Part shown: positions 8,297 to 16,574 of the stretch, piece by piece
Position numbering within the stretch: position 1 is the first letter of the stretch
How the letters are laid out: every line of letters begins with the position of its first letter
Source of the DNA: Alloscardovia criceti DSM 17774
Lineage (GTDB): Bacteria; Actinomycetota; Actinomycetes; Actinomycetales; Bifidobacteriaceae
DNA length: 64,000 bases
Direction: 5' to 3'
Assembly (NCBI RefSeq): GCF_000376885.1
Contig: NZ_AQXR01000010.1
Coordinates: 124,001-188,000, forward strand
Position numbers and translations under genes: made by a program
The notes under the pieces: model-generated
Told to the model about the DNA's origin: nothing
The model's database searches: none
What the model saw: the letters and a program-made list of their open reading frames with translations, nothing else

Positions 8297-8719
8297 CTAG
8301 TCTTCCAAAGCCTCGTATGCCGCCTCATCCACCGGCTCATACCACTCGGTTTGACCAGACGTGATAGCAATATGTGCGAACCAGCTATGCTTACCCGCTC
8401 CATGCCAATGCTTGACGCCTTTGCGTACCACGTATACATCGCCCGGCTTCATATGCACGGCCTCCTTGCCCGCTTCCTGTACCCAGCCTTCTCCTGCAGT
8501 GCACAGCAAAACCTGATAGCCGGTGGTATGCGCATGCCAGTGATTGATGCAGCCCGGTTCGAAGCTGACCTGGGACATACCCCAATCGATATTGTCTTCC
8601 GGAGCTACCAGACCTTTGAGATACGAATTACCCGTGAAATACTGGGCATAGGCTTCATTCAATGCGCCAAAACCAAAATCACTATTTTTTACTTCATTTT
8701 CATAATTTTTTTCCGTCAT
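8297..8719 (-). CDS. Cupin-domain protein
   Basis: A 140-residue single-domain cupin. Metal-ligand motif 1 is visible as PGCINHWHAHTTGYQVLLCTAGEG and motif 2 as MKPGDVYVVRKGVKHWHG, together supplying the usual His/His/Glu-or-Gln/His set. It precedes the CMD-like gene in the same direction, and in other genomes such pairs sit beside oxidoreductases. No ribosome-binding site precedes the ATG; TAAACT lies 6 nt upstream, so the message is possibly leaderless. Function is unknown beyond a metal-binding small-molecule enzyme or sensor. Confidence 0.85.
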   Translation of the reverse strand: MTEKNYENEVKNSDFGFGALNEAYAQYFTGNSYLKGLVAPEDNIDWGMSQVSFEPGCINHWHAHTTGYQVLLCTAGEGWVQEAGKEAVHMKPGDVYVVRKGVKHWHGAGKHSWFAHIAITSGQTEWYEPVDEAAYEALED

Positions 8720-8725
8720 ATTTTC

Positions 8726-8731
8726 AGTTTA
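8726..8731 (-). promoter_or_regulatory. Candidate -10 for a leaderless cupin mRNA
   Basis: TAAACT on the minus strand stands 6 nt before the cupin ATG, with only GAAAAT between, so no Shine-Dalgarno is possible there. Confidence 0.35.
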
Positions 8732-8857
8732 AAACCGTAAAAAATCGAAGAATAGTCAAACTATCCACTAGATGAAAAATGGTCAGAAAATGTACTAGGG
8801 TTTTCGATACGATAAAAAGGCAGATTTTACTTTTGAGAGAAAAATTGGGAGCCGTGC

Positions 8858-9691
8858 ATGTTTAATTCCAAAAATTTCGGACGCACCATCCTCGCAGGTG
8901 TTACAGCTGCTCTGCTTGCTTTTACAGCAGCTTGTGGCGCAACGACGTCGAGCAGTGGTTCTGAAACCGTTACGGATGGCAAGCTCACTATTGCCACCGG
9001 CGAACCCGCATACACCCCATGGGTTTTAAACAATGACCCTGAATCTGGAGAAGGCTACGAAGCTGCAGTGGCGTACGCCGTAGCAGAGGCCATGGGTTAT
9101 TCGAAGGATGATGTCGTGTGGACACGTTCTACCTTCGACTCCGCCATTGCTCCAGGCGCTAAGGACTGGGATATGAATATCCAGCAGTTCTCCATTACCA
9201 ACGAGCGCAAGCAAGCAGTGGACTTCTCCCCTAGCTACTACAACACGACTCAGGCCATGATTGTCAAGTCCGACAATCAGTTTGCCAATGCCACATCGTT
9301 GGCAGACTTGAAGGATGCCGTTGTCGGCTCCATGACCGGCACCACCTCTTACCAGCAGGCTAAGGATAAGATTAAGGACGACATCAAGCTGTACAACAAT
9401 AATGATGATGCCGTAGCCGCTCTGTCCTCTGGCCAAATTGACGTACTCGTGGTGGATACCCCAACTGCGGTGAACATGGTGGACTCCGGTCAGGCTGGCG
9501 AGAATGGAAAGGTCCTCGGACAGATTGCCGATTCTGAAGACAGCGAAGGCATGGGCATCGTACTGCCAAAGGGCTCTCAGCTCACGGAAAAGGTGACCAC
9601 AGCCGTCAATACCTTGAAGGAGAACGGCACCTTGAAGGAACTTCAGGATAAGTGGTTATCTGCATATACCACTTTGACTGTTTTGAGCTAA
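8858..9691 (+). CDS. Amino-acid ABC transporter, substrate-binding lipoprotein
   Basis: A 277-residue extracellular solute-binding protein of family 3 (SBP_bac_3), which captures polar amino acids for import. The N-terminus is a lipoprotein signal: FGRTILAGVTAALLAFTAAC, with Cys 26 as the likely lipidated residue, then a short Ser/Thr linker. The mature part has LTIATGEPAYTPW, GYEAAVAYAVAEAMG, FDSAIAPGAKDWDMN and the VGSMTGTTSYQQA segment expected of this fold. Start ATG has GGGAG 7 nt upstream. A terminator follows, before the permease gene, which would favour binding protein over membrane parts. The ligand cannot be told from sequence. Confidence 0.9.
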   Translation: MFNSKNFGRTILAGVTAALLAFTAACGATTSSSGSETVTDGKLTIATGEPAYTPWVLNNDPESGEGYEAAVAYAVAEAMGYSKDDVVWTRSTFDSAIAPGAKDWDMNIQQFSITNERKQAVDFSPSYYNTTQAMIVKSDNQFANATSLADLKDAVVGSMTGTTSYQQAKDKIKDDIKLYNNNDDAVAALSSGQIDVLVVDTPTAVNMVDSGQAGENGKVLGQIADSEDSEGMGIVLPKGSQLTEKVTTAVNTLKENGTLKELQDKWLSAYTTLTVLS

Positions 9692-9700
9692 GCGCACAGA

Positions 9701-9738
9701 AGCGGCATGGCATAAGGCTATGCCGCTTTTTGTTTTTT
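9701..9738 (+). terminator. Intercistronic terminator between binding protein and permease
   Basis: Arms AGCGGCAT (9701-9708) and ATGCCGCT (9720-9727) form an 8-bp stem with imperfect extension, followed by TTTTTGTTTTTT. It probably stops most transcripts after the binding-protein gene and lets a minority continue. Confidence 0.75.
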
Positions 9739-9913
9739 ACCAATAATTATAAAATTTTGTCTATAATGTAGTACCTTGCGTTGGAAAATCCAGCCTTTTC
9801 GAAGCAAGAATTCGCATAATTCTCTCCGTACCCGGCAGACTTATGCACCTCGCCTTTCTCCTTTACTAAGGAAGAACCTCAACTTTATACGCACTCAAAC
9901 AAAAGAGAATTTC

Positions 9914-10768
9914 ATGGCAACCTTTGACCCCTCCTCCGTGAGCGCAGTTGAACGTGACCGCGAAAAATATCGCCGGTCTGAAAGCATAAAATCCGTTATT
10001 ACGAGTATTGTCAGCGCCATCGTACTCGTCGCCGTCATCGCCACGGCCTTAAATAATTCCCCGGGCTGGCAACAAGTCAAGTTCACTTTCTTTAACTGGA
10101 ACTACTTCGTACAGTCCATTCCAACCGTAGCTGAAGGTCTTCTGCTCAACATCCAAGTGCTGTTTTTCGCCGTCATTGGCGTGGCCATTTTTGGCACGCT
10201 GCTGGCTCTTTTGCGTACCAGCCGTAGCGCCGTCATGCTGCCGTTGAGGTGGATAGCCACTTTCTACACCACGATTATGCGCGGTATTCCGATGCTTGTG
10301 GTGCTGTATTTGATCGGTTTTGGTGTGCCAGGCCTTGTGACCTATCGCATCTCCCCAACCCTGCTGGGTACAGTGGCTATCGTCATGAGTTACTCGGCTT
10401 ATATAGCGGAGGTTTTGCGCGCCGGTTTTAACGATGTGCACCCTTCTCAGCGTGCAGCCGCGCGTTCGTTAGGCCTGACGAATTTACAAACTATCCGTAT
10501 GGTGGTTATTCCTCAAGCCTTGAGGAAGGTGGCGCCTGCTTTGATGAATGATTTTATTTCTATGCAAAAGGATGTGGGCTTGATCTCCACTTTGGGTGCT
10601 GTCGATGCCATTCGTTCCGCCCAAATTATGCAGGCGAGCACCTATAACTTCACACCATATATCACCGCTTCCGTAGCATTTATCTGCATGAGCGTGCCGT
10701 TTATCCTCCTCAATGACTGGTACACCGCACGTCTGCGCAAGCGCGAGCTCAATGGAGGCACAGTATGA
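9914..10768 (+). CDS. Amino-acid ABC transporter permease (HisM-type)
   Basis: A 284-residue inner-membrane subunit of a polar amino-acid importer. Predicted membrane spans begin near residue 26, with the core five-span region from about 65 onward. The EAA-type loop that docks with the ATPase is visible as AAARSLGLTNLQTIRMVVIPQALRK, preceded by AYIAEVLRAGFNDV. I started it at the ATG at 9914; an in-frame ATG at 9776 would add 46 residues of no recognisable character just after the terminator. The ribosome-binding site is weak (AAGAGA). It overlaps the ATPase start by 4 nt, so the two are translationally coupled. Confidence 0.9.
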   Translation: MATFDPSSVSAVERDREKYRRSESIKSVITSIVSAIVLVAVIATALNNSPGWQQVKFTFFNWNYFVQSIPTVAEGLLLNIQVLFFAVIGVAIFGTLLALLRTSRSAVMLPLRWIATFYTTIMRGIPMLVVLYLIGFGVPGLVTYRISPTLLGTVAIVMSYSAYIAEVLRAGFNDVHPSQRAAARSLGLTNLQTIRMVVIPQALRKVAPALMNDFISMQKDVGLISTLGAVDAIRSAQIMQASTYNFTPYITASVAFICMSVPFILLNDWYTARLRKRELNGGTV

Positions 10769-11523
10769 TGAACGCTTCAGAAAACACTAAAGCTGTATTA
10801 CGTCTCGATAATGTCACCAAGGCCTATGGGAGCAATCTTATCCTCGACCATTTGAGCTTTGACGTGCACGAGCATGAGGTTGTGGCGCTGCTCGGGCCTT
10901 CCGGTTCAGGAAAATCCACGCTGATGAAGTGTGTGAATCTGCTGGAACGCGTCAACGATGGCCAAATTTTTCTGGGCGATACGGATATTACCAACCCTCG
11001 TGTCAATGAAAATGCTATCCGCTCGCGCATTGGCGTAGTTTTCCAGCAGTTTAATCTTTTCCCTCACATGTCGGTAATGGATAACATCATCTTGGCATCC
11101 ACGCATGTATTGAAAAAGAGCAAGAAGGACAGCGTGGATAAGGCTATGGCTCTGCTGGAGCGCATCGGCATGGCGGACAAGGCTCAATCCTTCCCCGACC
11201 GACTATCTGGCGGTCAGCAGCAGCGCGTGGCTATTGTACGTGCGTTAATGACCGATCCAGAATTGCTGTTATTGGACGAAATTACTTCGGCTCTGGACCC
11301 TATGCTGGTGGGCGAAGTGCTGGAAATGGTCATGGAGCTTAAAGAGCAGGGCACGACTATTTTGATGGCCACGCACGAAATGAGCTTCGCACATAAGGCT
11401 GCCGATCGCATCGTTTTGCTGCGCAACGGCCACATCATCGAAAATGGTACGCCTCGAGAGGTTATGGATGAGTCGAAGAATCCACAAACGCAGGAATTCT
11501 TTAGTTACTTCCGAAATCTCTAA
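10765..11523 (+). CDS. Amino-acid ABC transporter ATP-binding protein
   Basis: A 252-residue cytoplasmic ATPase that powers the neighbouring permease. Walker A is GPSGSGKST (about 45-53), the Q-loop VVFQQFNLFPHMSV, the signature LSGGQQQRVAIVRAL, and Walker B ELLLLDEITSALDP, followed by the switch His in ATHEMSFA. The arrangement matches GlnQ/HisP-type importers. The ATG overlaps the permease stop (ATGA), and a second ATG follows at once. A 14-bp hairpin lies between this gene and the converging nagA. Confidence 0.93.
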   Translation: MMNASENTKAVLRLDNVTKAYGSNLILDHLSFDVHEHEVVALLGPSGSGKSTLMKCVNLLERVNDGQIFLGDTDITNPRVNENAIRSRIGVVFQQFNLFPHMSVMDNIILASTHVLKKSKKDSVDKAMALLERIGMADKAQSFPDRLSGGQQQRVAIVRALMTDPELLLLDEITSALDPMLVGEVLEMVMELKEQGTTILMATHEMSFAHKAADRIVLLRNGHIIENGTPREVMDESKNPQTQEFFSYFRNL

Positions 11524-11556
11524 ACTCGGGATTTAACACCCAAAACGTGGTAAGCA

Positions 11557-11589
11557 ATGTGCCCAACCGATGCTCTCGGTTGGGCACAT
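11557..11589. terminator. Perfect 14-bp hairpin between convergent ABC and nagA genes
   Basis: Arms 11557-11570 and 11576-11589 pair exactly around a 5-nt loop. No clear T-run follows on either strand. Its position between two converging genes suggests a shared transcript end. Confidence 0.65.
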
Positions 11590-11616
11590 GTATCTTCTTC
11601 CCAGATTCAGCACACG

Positions 11617-12861
11617 TTATTTCATCTGGCGTCCAGCACACCATACATGCTGCACTGTCCAGCTTGCATCCAGCAGATTGAAATCGGCTGCATAACCGGC
11701 ACTAAGCAGGCCTAATGGATACTTCGTGACCTCGTTAGGTTGGTCAAAGCCGAAAGCTTTTGCGGGCGTTAAGGTGGCAGCCTCAACCGCATCCACGGCA
11801 GAAATGCCTAAGATTTCTACGGAGCGCTGTACGGCTTTTTCGAGCACCAAGGTCGACCCCGCAATAGCACCGTTGGAGACCAAACGTGCATGTCCATCTT
11901 CAACATTCACATCCAGCGCGCCTAGCAAATAATGACCGTCCGCGCAGTCCGTAGCACTCATAGCATCGGTGACAAAGGCGATACGATGTGGCGCAAAACC
12001 AAAGCCCATTTTAACCATGGCATTATGCACGTGGAAGCCATCATTGATGAACTCAATAACGACGCGTGAGTCCTCTACCGCGGCTGGAATAGGACCCGGA
12101 TTGCGATGATGCAAACCGTTCATAGCGTTAAACATATGCGTCATAATGCGCGCGCCCGCTGCAAATCCCTTGCCCGCCATCTCATAATCCGCATCGCAGT
12201 GTCCTACAGCAGGCACCACACCGGCCTGAGCAAACTGACGGATAGCTTGCAGGCCATGTGGCAGCTCCGGTGCGATTGTAATCTGTCGCAAGGTCCCCTG
12301 TGCCGCATCCAACAACTGCTCCACCACATCAGCAGTTGGATCCTTTAGACACTCCGGATCATGAGCACCCTTACGCGACAGGGCGAGGAATGGGCCTTCG
12401 AGATGGATGCCCAAAATATCCGGACGCGATGGCATAAGATCGCGTACGGTTTTGATATTTGTGCACATGGTATCGAGAGGATTGGTAATCAAGCTGAGCA
12501 CTTGTCGCGTCGTACCATGAGACATATGCCCAGCACGCGCCATTTCTATACCATCGACGCCATCATCAAACGCACTTCCCCATGCGCCATGCGCATGGAT
12601 ATCTACAAATCCCGGCGTAATCATGGCGCCCTGCGCATCGATTTTCTGCGCATCCTCAATATGCGCATGGCCAACGGCTGCCTCGAATTCCTCCTCGTTG
12701 GTACCCGTAGCAAGGATGCTTTCACCATCCGTTACCAGCCAGAAATGCTCGAGGATACCGTTCGCATCCACCTTTTTTGCATTGAAAATTGCCACCGCTT
12801 GAGCAGGCTGCGCTAGCTTGCTGCTCATATCGCGGGCTGTATTCATTCTTTGTTCATCCAT
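11617..12861 (-). CDS. nagA: N-acetylglucosamine-6-phosphate deacetylase
   Basis: NagA removes acetate from GlcNAc-6-phosphate to give glucosamine-6-phosphate in the cytoplasm. The 414-residue protein shows the amidohydrolase landmarks in order: TPGFVDIHAHGAWG, ILGIHLEGPFL (metal-binding Glu), PAVGHCDADY, IMTHMFNAMNGLHHRNPG and VTDAMSATDCADG (catalytic Asp), then GSTLVLEKAVQ. The ATG at 12861 has AAGAAG 6 nt upstream; a later ATG would also work. It is the last gene of a leftward run: ROK regulator, ROK kinase, nagB, nagA. With the sulfatase genes to the right, it completes the route from sulfated GlcNAc to fructose-6-phosphate. Confidence 0.95.
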   Translation of the reverse strand: MDEQRMNTARDMSSKLAQPAQAVAIFNAKKVDANGILEHFWLVTDGESILATGTNEEEFEAAVGHAHIEDAQKIDAQGAMITPGFVDIHAHGAWGSAFDDGVDGIEMARAGHMSHGTTRQVLSLITNPLDTMCTNIKTVRDLMPSRPDILGIHLEGPFLALSRKGAHDPECLKDPTADVVEQLLDAAQGTLRQITIAPELPHGLQAIRQFAQAGVVPAVGHCDADYEMAGKGFAAGARIMTHMFNAMNGLHHRNPGPIPAAVEDSRVVIEFINDGFHVHNAMVKMGFGFAPHRIAFVTDAMSATDCADGHYLLGALDVNVEDGHARLVSNGAIAGSTLVLEKAVQRSVEILGISAVDAVEAATLTPAKAFGFDQPNEVTKYPLGLLSAGYAADFNLLDASWTVQHVWCAGRQMK

Positions 12862-12933
12862 AATATGCTTCTTTGCAAATTAACACTGATCTGTAACTGC
12901 GCACGTACACGTTTTATTGTACGTCGCACAGGG

Positions 12934-13755
12934 CTAAATTGACTGCCACTGTGGCTTTTGTGCGTAAACGAATTCGTAATAATCCTTATGCGTCAACTTC
13001 GAAGCCGCCGCCTGATCTACGATAATCGTCGCATGTGGGTGCAGTTGCAACGCTGAAGCAGGGCACATCGCGCTGACTGGACCTTCAACAGTGGCCTGCA
13101 CCGCATCTGCTTTGCCCTCACCAAAGGCCAGCAAAACCAAGTGGCGAGCGCGCAAAATAGTGCCAATGCCTTGTGTAATACAGTGTGTAGGCACGAGATC
13201 GAGATTATTGTCGAAGAATCGAGCATTATCTTGACGCGTTTGCTCCGTTAAGGTCTTCAGACGGGTACCGGAAGCGAGTGAAGAGCCCGGCTCGTTAAAG
13301 CCCACATGACCATCCGTACCAATGCCCAAAATCTGCACATCTATGCCGCCGGCCTCGGCGATGGCCTTATCATAAGCAGGTCCTGCCGCTAGGATTTTGC
13401 TGGCAGCGTCTGGATCGTTGAGCCCCATGCCGTTGAGACTATCGCCGGGCACATGGACACGCTCAGGATGTAAGCCCAAAGGCTCCACGACGGTGCGATT
13501 GATGGTGCTGCGGTAAGATTCTGGATGCTCTAACGGCAATCCAATATACTCGTCCAATGCAAAACCGCGTACCTGGGAGACATCGATGTGCTCATCGGCT
13601 ACCAATTGTGCGAGCTCGTTATATGCAGCCAGCGGGCTGGATCCCGTGGCGAGTCCGAGCACAGCATCTGGCCGTGACTGGATGAGGTCGGCGACGCGAC
13701 GGGCATAGAGGAGTCCGGCTTCTTTTTCATTGTTGACAATAATTACTTCTGCCAT
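12934..13755 (-). CDS. nagB: Glucosamine-6-phosphate deaminase
   Basis: NagB converts glucosamine-6-phosphate to fructose-6-phosphate and ammonia, feeding the bifid shunt. The 273 residues carry LGLATGSSPLAAY (phosphate loop), FALDEYIGLP with catalytic D68, and GIGTDGHVGFNEPGSSL with D148, H150 and E155 at the positions expected from the E. coli enzyme. Length is normal. The ATG has AGGAAA 5 nt upstream. It lies 72 bp before nagA and 110 bp after the ROK kinase; the latter gap contains a perfect TTCACGCCGTGAA palindrome, so nagBA may have its own regulated promoter. Confidence 0.96.
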   Translation of the reverse strand: MAEVIIVNNEKEAGLLYARRVADLIQSRPDAVLGLATGSSPLAAYNELAQLVADEHIDVSQVRGFALDEYIGLPLEHPESYRSTINRTVVEPLGLHPERVHVPGDSLNGMGLNDPDAASKILAAGPAYDKAIAEAGGIDVQILGIGTDGHVGFNEPGSSLASGTRLKTLTEQTRQDNARFFDNNLDLVPTHCITQGIGTILRARHLVLLAFGEGKADAVQATVEGPVSAMCPASALQLHPHATIIVDQAAASKLTHKDYYEFVYAQKPQWQSI

Positions 13756-13788
13756 GTGTTTTTCCTATTTCCTTGATTTGTTGTTATT

Positions 13789-13801
13789 TTCACGCCGTGA
13801 A
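13789..13801. promoter_or_regulatory. Palindrome upstream of nagB (candidate operator)
   Basis: TTCACGCCGTGAA is a perfect 13-bp palindrome about one base, in the 110-bp gap between the ROK kinase and nagB. A dyad at this place suits a repressor site for nagBA; the binding protein is unknown. Confidence 0.35.
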
Positions 13802-13865
13802 CTCAAAGCCCTGGTGTAGCGTTCCAAGCACCACAGTGTGCGAAAAAATTAATGTGTTGATTTCT

Positions 13866-14876
13866 TTACTTCTCGTACAGCGCCGCTCCTACTGCTCCAA
13901 TTGGCTGGTCGCTAGGTGCGAGCACCAGCCTCTGGTCGAGCTGAAGAGAGGTGATAAACGAAGAATTTTGTGCCCGCTTGCCCAATTCATTTTTAATCTC
14001 TTTGAGGAGCACATCGCCTGTTTTTGCCATGCCGCCACCGATAATGATGTTTTGAGGATCGATGGTTACCGCAATAATATCCACGGTATCGGCGATGGCT
14101 CCAATAATCGTGTGCAAGGTTTCGCGAGCTTCTAGATATCGGGAAGAATTCATATCATGAGCGTGACGAATAACGGCTGGCATTGCTGGTGAATCGTATG
14201 GCCACAGTCGCACCGCTGCTCCTCCGCTTCCGGCGGTTTCCAAACATCCCGACTGCCCGCAGGCACAATTCCAATGATGTTTTTCGATAGGCACGTGCCC
14301 AATTTCTCCTACCACGCCACTGTAACCGGTATCCAGTTTTCCATCTCTAAGCACACCGGCCGCCAGCCCTGTGCCGAGGTTGAGGAAAACCGTGGTATTG
14401 TGCGTCGTTTTTGATTGCTGCGTGTCAGTCTGTGCCTCAGACAGTGCACCGGAGTCGACATTTTCAGCGCAGTCCAGCACCGCCGCTGCCCCTATGGCCG
14501 CAGCATTGACATCATTGACGACCGAGGTAGGAATGCCTGTCAACTCCTCTATGGAAGAGCCCAAAGCTACTTTATCCACCTTGAGGTTCGCAATATTTTC
14601 GACCACGCCTGTATCAGAATCCACCTTGCCCGGGGTGCCAATGCCGATGGAGCGGATGTTTTTGATATCCAAGCCTTCGGTGAGCTTATGCACAATCTGA
14701 TGAATCCGCTCAATCAAAGCCTGTGCACCCTGAGGAGCCGGAAGTTCATACTGTTTGAGGATGTGTACGCCATTGTGTTTTGCCAACGCAACGCCGGCAA
14801 TTTTCGTGCCTCCGACATCAATGCCAAGCGCGATATCGCTCGGAATTTCACGTCTTTGTGAATCCACAGCATTCAT
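13866..14876 (-). CDS. nagK: ROK-family sugar kinase (likely GlcNAc kinase)
   Basis: A 336-residue ROK kinase. ATP-binding GIDVGGTKIAGV lies near residue 20; SIGIGTPGKVD, VVNDVNAAAIG and LNLGTGLAAG follow; the zinc-binding ROK motif is CACGQSGCLE, preceded by the GEIGHVP catalytic region. No helix-turn-helix precedes the ATP motif, unlike the neighbouring regulator. The chain carries a Ser/Thr-rich insert around 145-165. ATG has AAAGGG upstream and lies 25 bp after the regulator gene. Context with nagA and nagB and the sulfatase points to phosphorylation of GlcNAc after desulfation, or possibly to glucose or another hexosamine. Family certain, substrate inferred. Confidence 0.85.
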   Translation of the reverse strand: MNAVDSQRREIPSDIALGIDVGGTKIAGVALAKHNGVHILKQYELPAPQGAQALIERIHQIVHKLTEGLDIKNIRSIGIGTPGKVDSDTGVVENIANLKVDKVALGSSIEELTGIPTSVVNDVNAAAIGAAAVLDCAENVDSGALSEAQTDTQQSKTTHNTTVFLNLGTGLAAGVLRDGKLDTGYSGVVGEIGHVPIEKHHWNCACGQSGCLETAGSGGAAVRLWPYDSPAMPAVIRHAHDMNSSRYLEARETLHTIIGAIADTVDIIAVTIDPQNIIIGGGMAKTGDVLLKEIKNELGKRAQNSSFITSLQLDQRLVLAPSDQPIGAVGAALYEK

Positions 14877-14901
14877 GGAATTTCCCTTTCTCTTCCACCT
14901 T

Positions 14902-16083
14902 TCAATACTGCTCGGCTGCAGTATCTAAATCTTCTTGAGTGACGATTTGCCTAATTTTAGGTACCAGTTTGCGGATAACCATGACGGCTTGCCCACGCAA
15001 GGCCAAATCTTCGCCTTGTACGCAACGACGAATAGGAGGGATTTTCCTCCACTCTGTGTCAATCATGGAGTGGAGTTCCTCACGCATCGAACCTAGGAAG
15101 GCCGCGCCCACAATATCAGCGGGACCATAGACGCAAATATCGTGCAAATCGAGCAGGCCCACAGCCATAGAGAGAACGCGTCCCAGCACTTGCCCCGATT
15201 GGGACAGAATCTGCGTGCGTGTCAACGGCGATTCCGCGATTAAATGGCGGATGCGCTCTGGGGACACCAGCGCTTCTAAACAGCCCTTTTTACCACATTC
15301 GCATTCTGGACCATCCGGGTCGACGACCACATGACCAATTTCTCCTGTGGTAAAGCTGTCCCCATGCACGATGCGATCGTTTATGCACAGGCTTGCACCC
15401 ACGCCGCGTTTGAGCGAAATCAGCATAGAATTTTCGGAGCTCTCACCGAGGAATCGTTCTGCCACTAATGCAGAATTGGTTACATTGCCCACCACCGTAG
15501 GCAGACCAACGGCAGCTTCAATTTCCTCTTGCAAATTGACATTATCCCAACCCAGAAAAACGGATTTAATCACATGCCCCTTGGTGTCAATAATGCCAGG
15601 CAGTGTAATGCCCACGCCCAGTGCTTCTTGAATGCCAGGTTTAATTAAGGCCGCCAAACGGTGACATACCTCGATGACATCGGATCGATCCAAAACATCC
15701 TCCGGATGCTTCGGCAGCTCGACCCTTTCCACCACATGTCCGCTGAGATCGACTAAAACGCCTTTGATGAGATAAGCCTCGGATAAATCCACAGAAATCA
15801 CGCGCCAATAGGTATCGTCTACCGCCAGCAAGGTGGACCTTTTGCCACGACCAGATCGTTGATCCATGCCAATTTCGCGCACTATGCGAGAATTCATCAT
15901 CTCGCTGGTCACATCGCTCATGGCCATACGCGACAGGCCGAGTTCTTTGCCCAGCTCAACGCGTGAAACCGTCTCCCGCTCAAAGAGGAGATTAAACACG
16001 GCCATTATATTGTGGGATCTGATATCCGCTGGCGTACTCTTCATCGTCGTCATTCTGCGCAGCCTTTTCTCTACAAGGGACAC
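14902..16083 (-). CDS. atsR2: ROK-family transcriptional regulator
   Basis: A 393-residue regulator: an N-terminal winged helix-turn-helix (about residues 18-85, with ELGKELGLSRMAMSDVTSEMM as recognition region and SGRGKR in the wing) fused to a ROK sugar-binding domain with CECGKKGCLE as zinc site. Such proteins repress sugar genes until the sugar binds. It is transcribed away from the transporter/sulfatase genes and just ahead of the kinase, as the regulator of the B. breve sulfated-GlcNAc (ats2) locus is, as I recall it. The frame opens with GTG at 16083; ATG codons at 16053 and 16044 are alternatives, the former preceded by AAAAGG. The symbol is by analogy. Confidence 0.85.
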   Translation of the reverse strand: MSLVEKRLRRMTTMKSTPADIRSHNIMAVFNLLFERETVSRVELGKELGLSRMAMSDVTSEMMNSRIVREIGMDQRSGRGKRSTLLAVDDTYWRVISVDLSEAYLIKGVLVDLSGHVVERVELPKHPEDVLDRSDVIEVCHRLAALIKPGIQEALGVGITLPGIIDTKGHVIKSVFLGWDNVNLQEEIEAAVGLPTVVGNVTNSALVAERFLGESSENSMLISLKRGVGASLCINDRIVHGDSFTTGEIGHVVVDPDGPECECGKKGCLEALVSPERIRHLIAESPLTRTQILSQSGQVLGRVLSMAVGLLDLHDICVYGPADIVGAAFLGSMREELHSMIDTEWRKIPPIRRCVQGEDLALRGQAVMVIRKLVPKIRQIVTQEDLDTAAEQY

Positions 16084-16268
16084 TTATCTGTCATATTAAT
16101 CTGTGACCGCATATAGTTTCCACGTCTGTCGGTGAAGACAGGTCGTGCAGGCATGCTCTCTAAAGTCGCCGGAGTGTGTGCGACTATCGCAAAACGTATG
16201 CCCACCATTGTCATCCTTCGTCCTTACACCGTCCTTATCGCGTGCACTAGATTGAACTAGCGTCGCAA

Positions 16269-16324
16269 TGTATAGCGTGTATAGCTGCGAGTTACCAGTG
16301 TTATCAGAGTTACTAGGGTTAGCA
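16269..16324. repeat. Phased 9-bp repeats in the control region
   Basis: Two 9-bp copies TGTATAGCG and TGTATAGCT (16269-16286) are followed, after 2 nt, by four 9-bp units with consensus G-R/T-GTTA-N-Y/C-A: GAGTTACCA, GTGTTATCA, GAGTTACTA, GGGTTAGCA (16289-16324). The exact 9-nt period over six units looks like an array of protein-binding half-sites. Confidence 0.6.
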
Positions 16325-16331
16325 CTGCATC

Positions 16332-16341
16332 GTGTATACAC
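16332..16341. promoter_or_regulatory. GTGTATACAC palindrome (candidate operator)
   Basis: A perfect 10-bp palindrome just right of the repeat block. Its half-site recurs as TGTATAG at 16269 and 16278 and as GTGTATG at 16367, all within about 100 bp. Confidence 0.4.
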
Positions 16342-16562
16342 ATTCAGCACTTCTGCTCATATGCATGTGTATGAATCGAATGTAGCATTAAAAATTAATT
16401 TTGTCTACTTACCTTACAATTAAATAGATTAATCGACAATTTACGTCTACTATGCTCCATAGCAACACCTTTTAAAACACACAGTTTTGGCGCATTTATG
16501 GGATTTCCATCCATATATTCAAATAAAATTATCCTGCAAAACTTTATCGTAAATAGCTATGC

Positions 16563-16568
16563 TATAAT
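16563..16568 (+). promoter_or_regulatory. TATAAT -10 of a leaderless mutarotase mRNA
   Basis: A consensus TATAAT ends 6 nt before the ATG at 16575, so transcription should begin at or next to the start codon. No Shine-Dalgarno fits between them. The -35 region is weak. Confidence 0.55.
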
Positions 16569-16574
16569 AATTTC

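Larger units (their letters stand above)
16084..16574. other. 490-bp divergent control region of the sulfated-GlcNAc locus
   Basis: No gene is present. The region separates the leftward ROK regulator from the rightward mutarotase. It holds an inverted repeat CTGTC-N6-GACAG (16126-16141), a block of 9-bp repeats (16269-16324), a GTGTATACAC palindrome (16332-16341) and further GTGTAT half-sites. The right half is A+T-rich and ends in a TATAAT just before the mutarotase ATG. Confidence 0.6.

Noticed and set aside
12903-12924. An ACGTACA/TGTACGT inverted repeat between nagB and nagA as a terminator
   Set aside because: Short stem, no T-run on the minus strand, and cotranscription of nagB and nagA is more likely.
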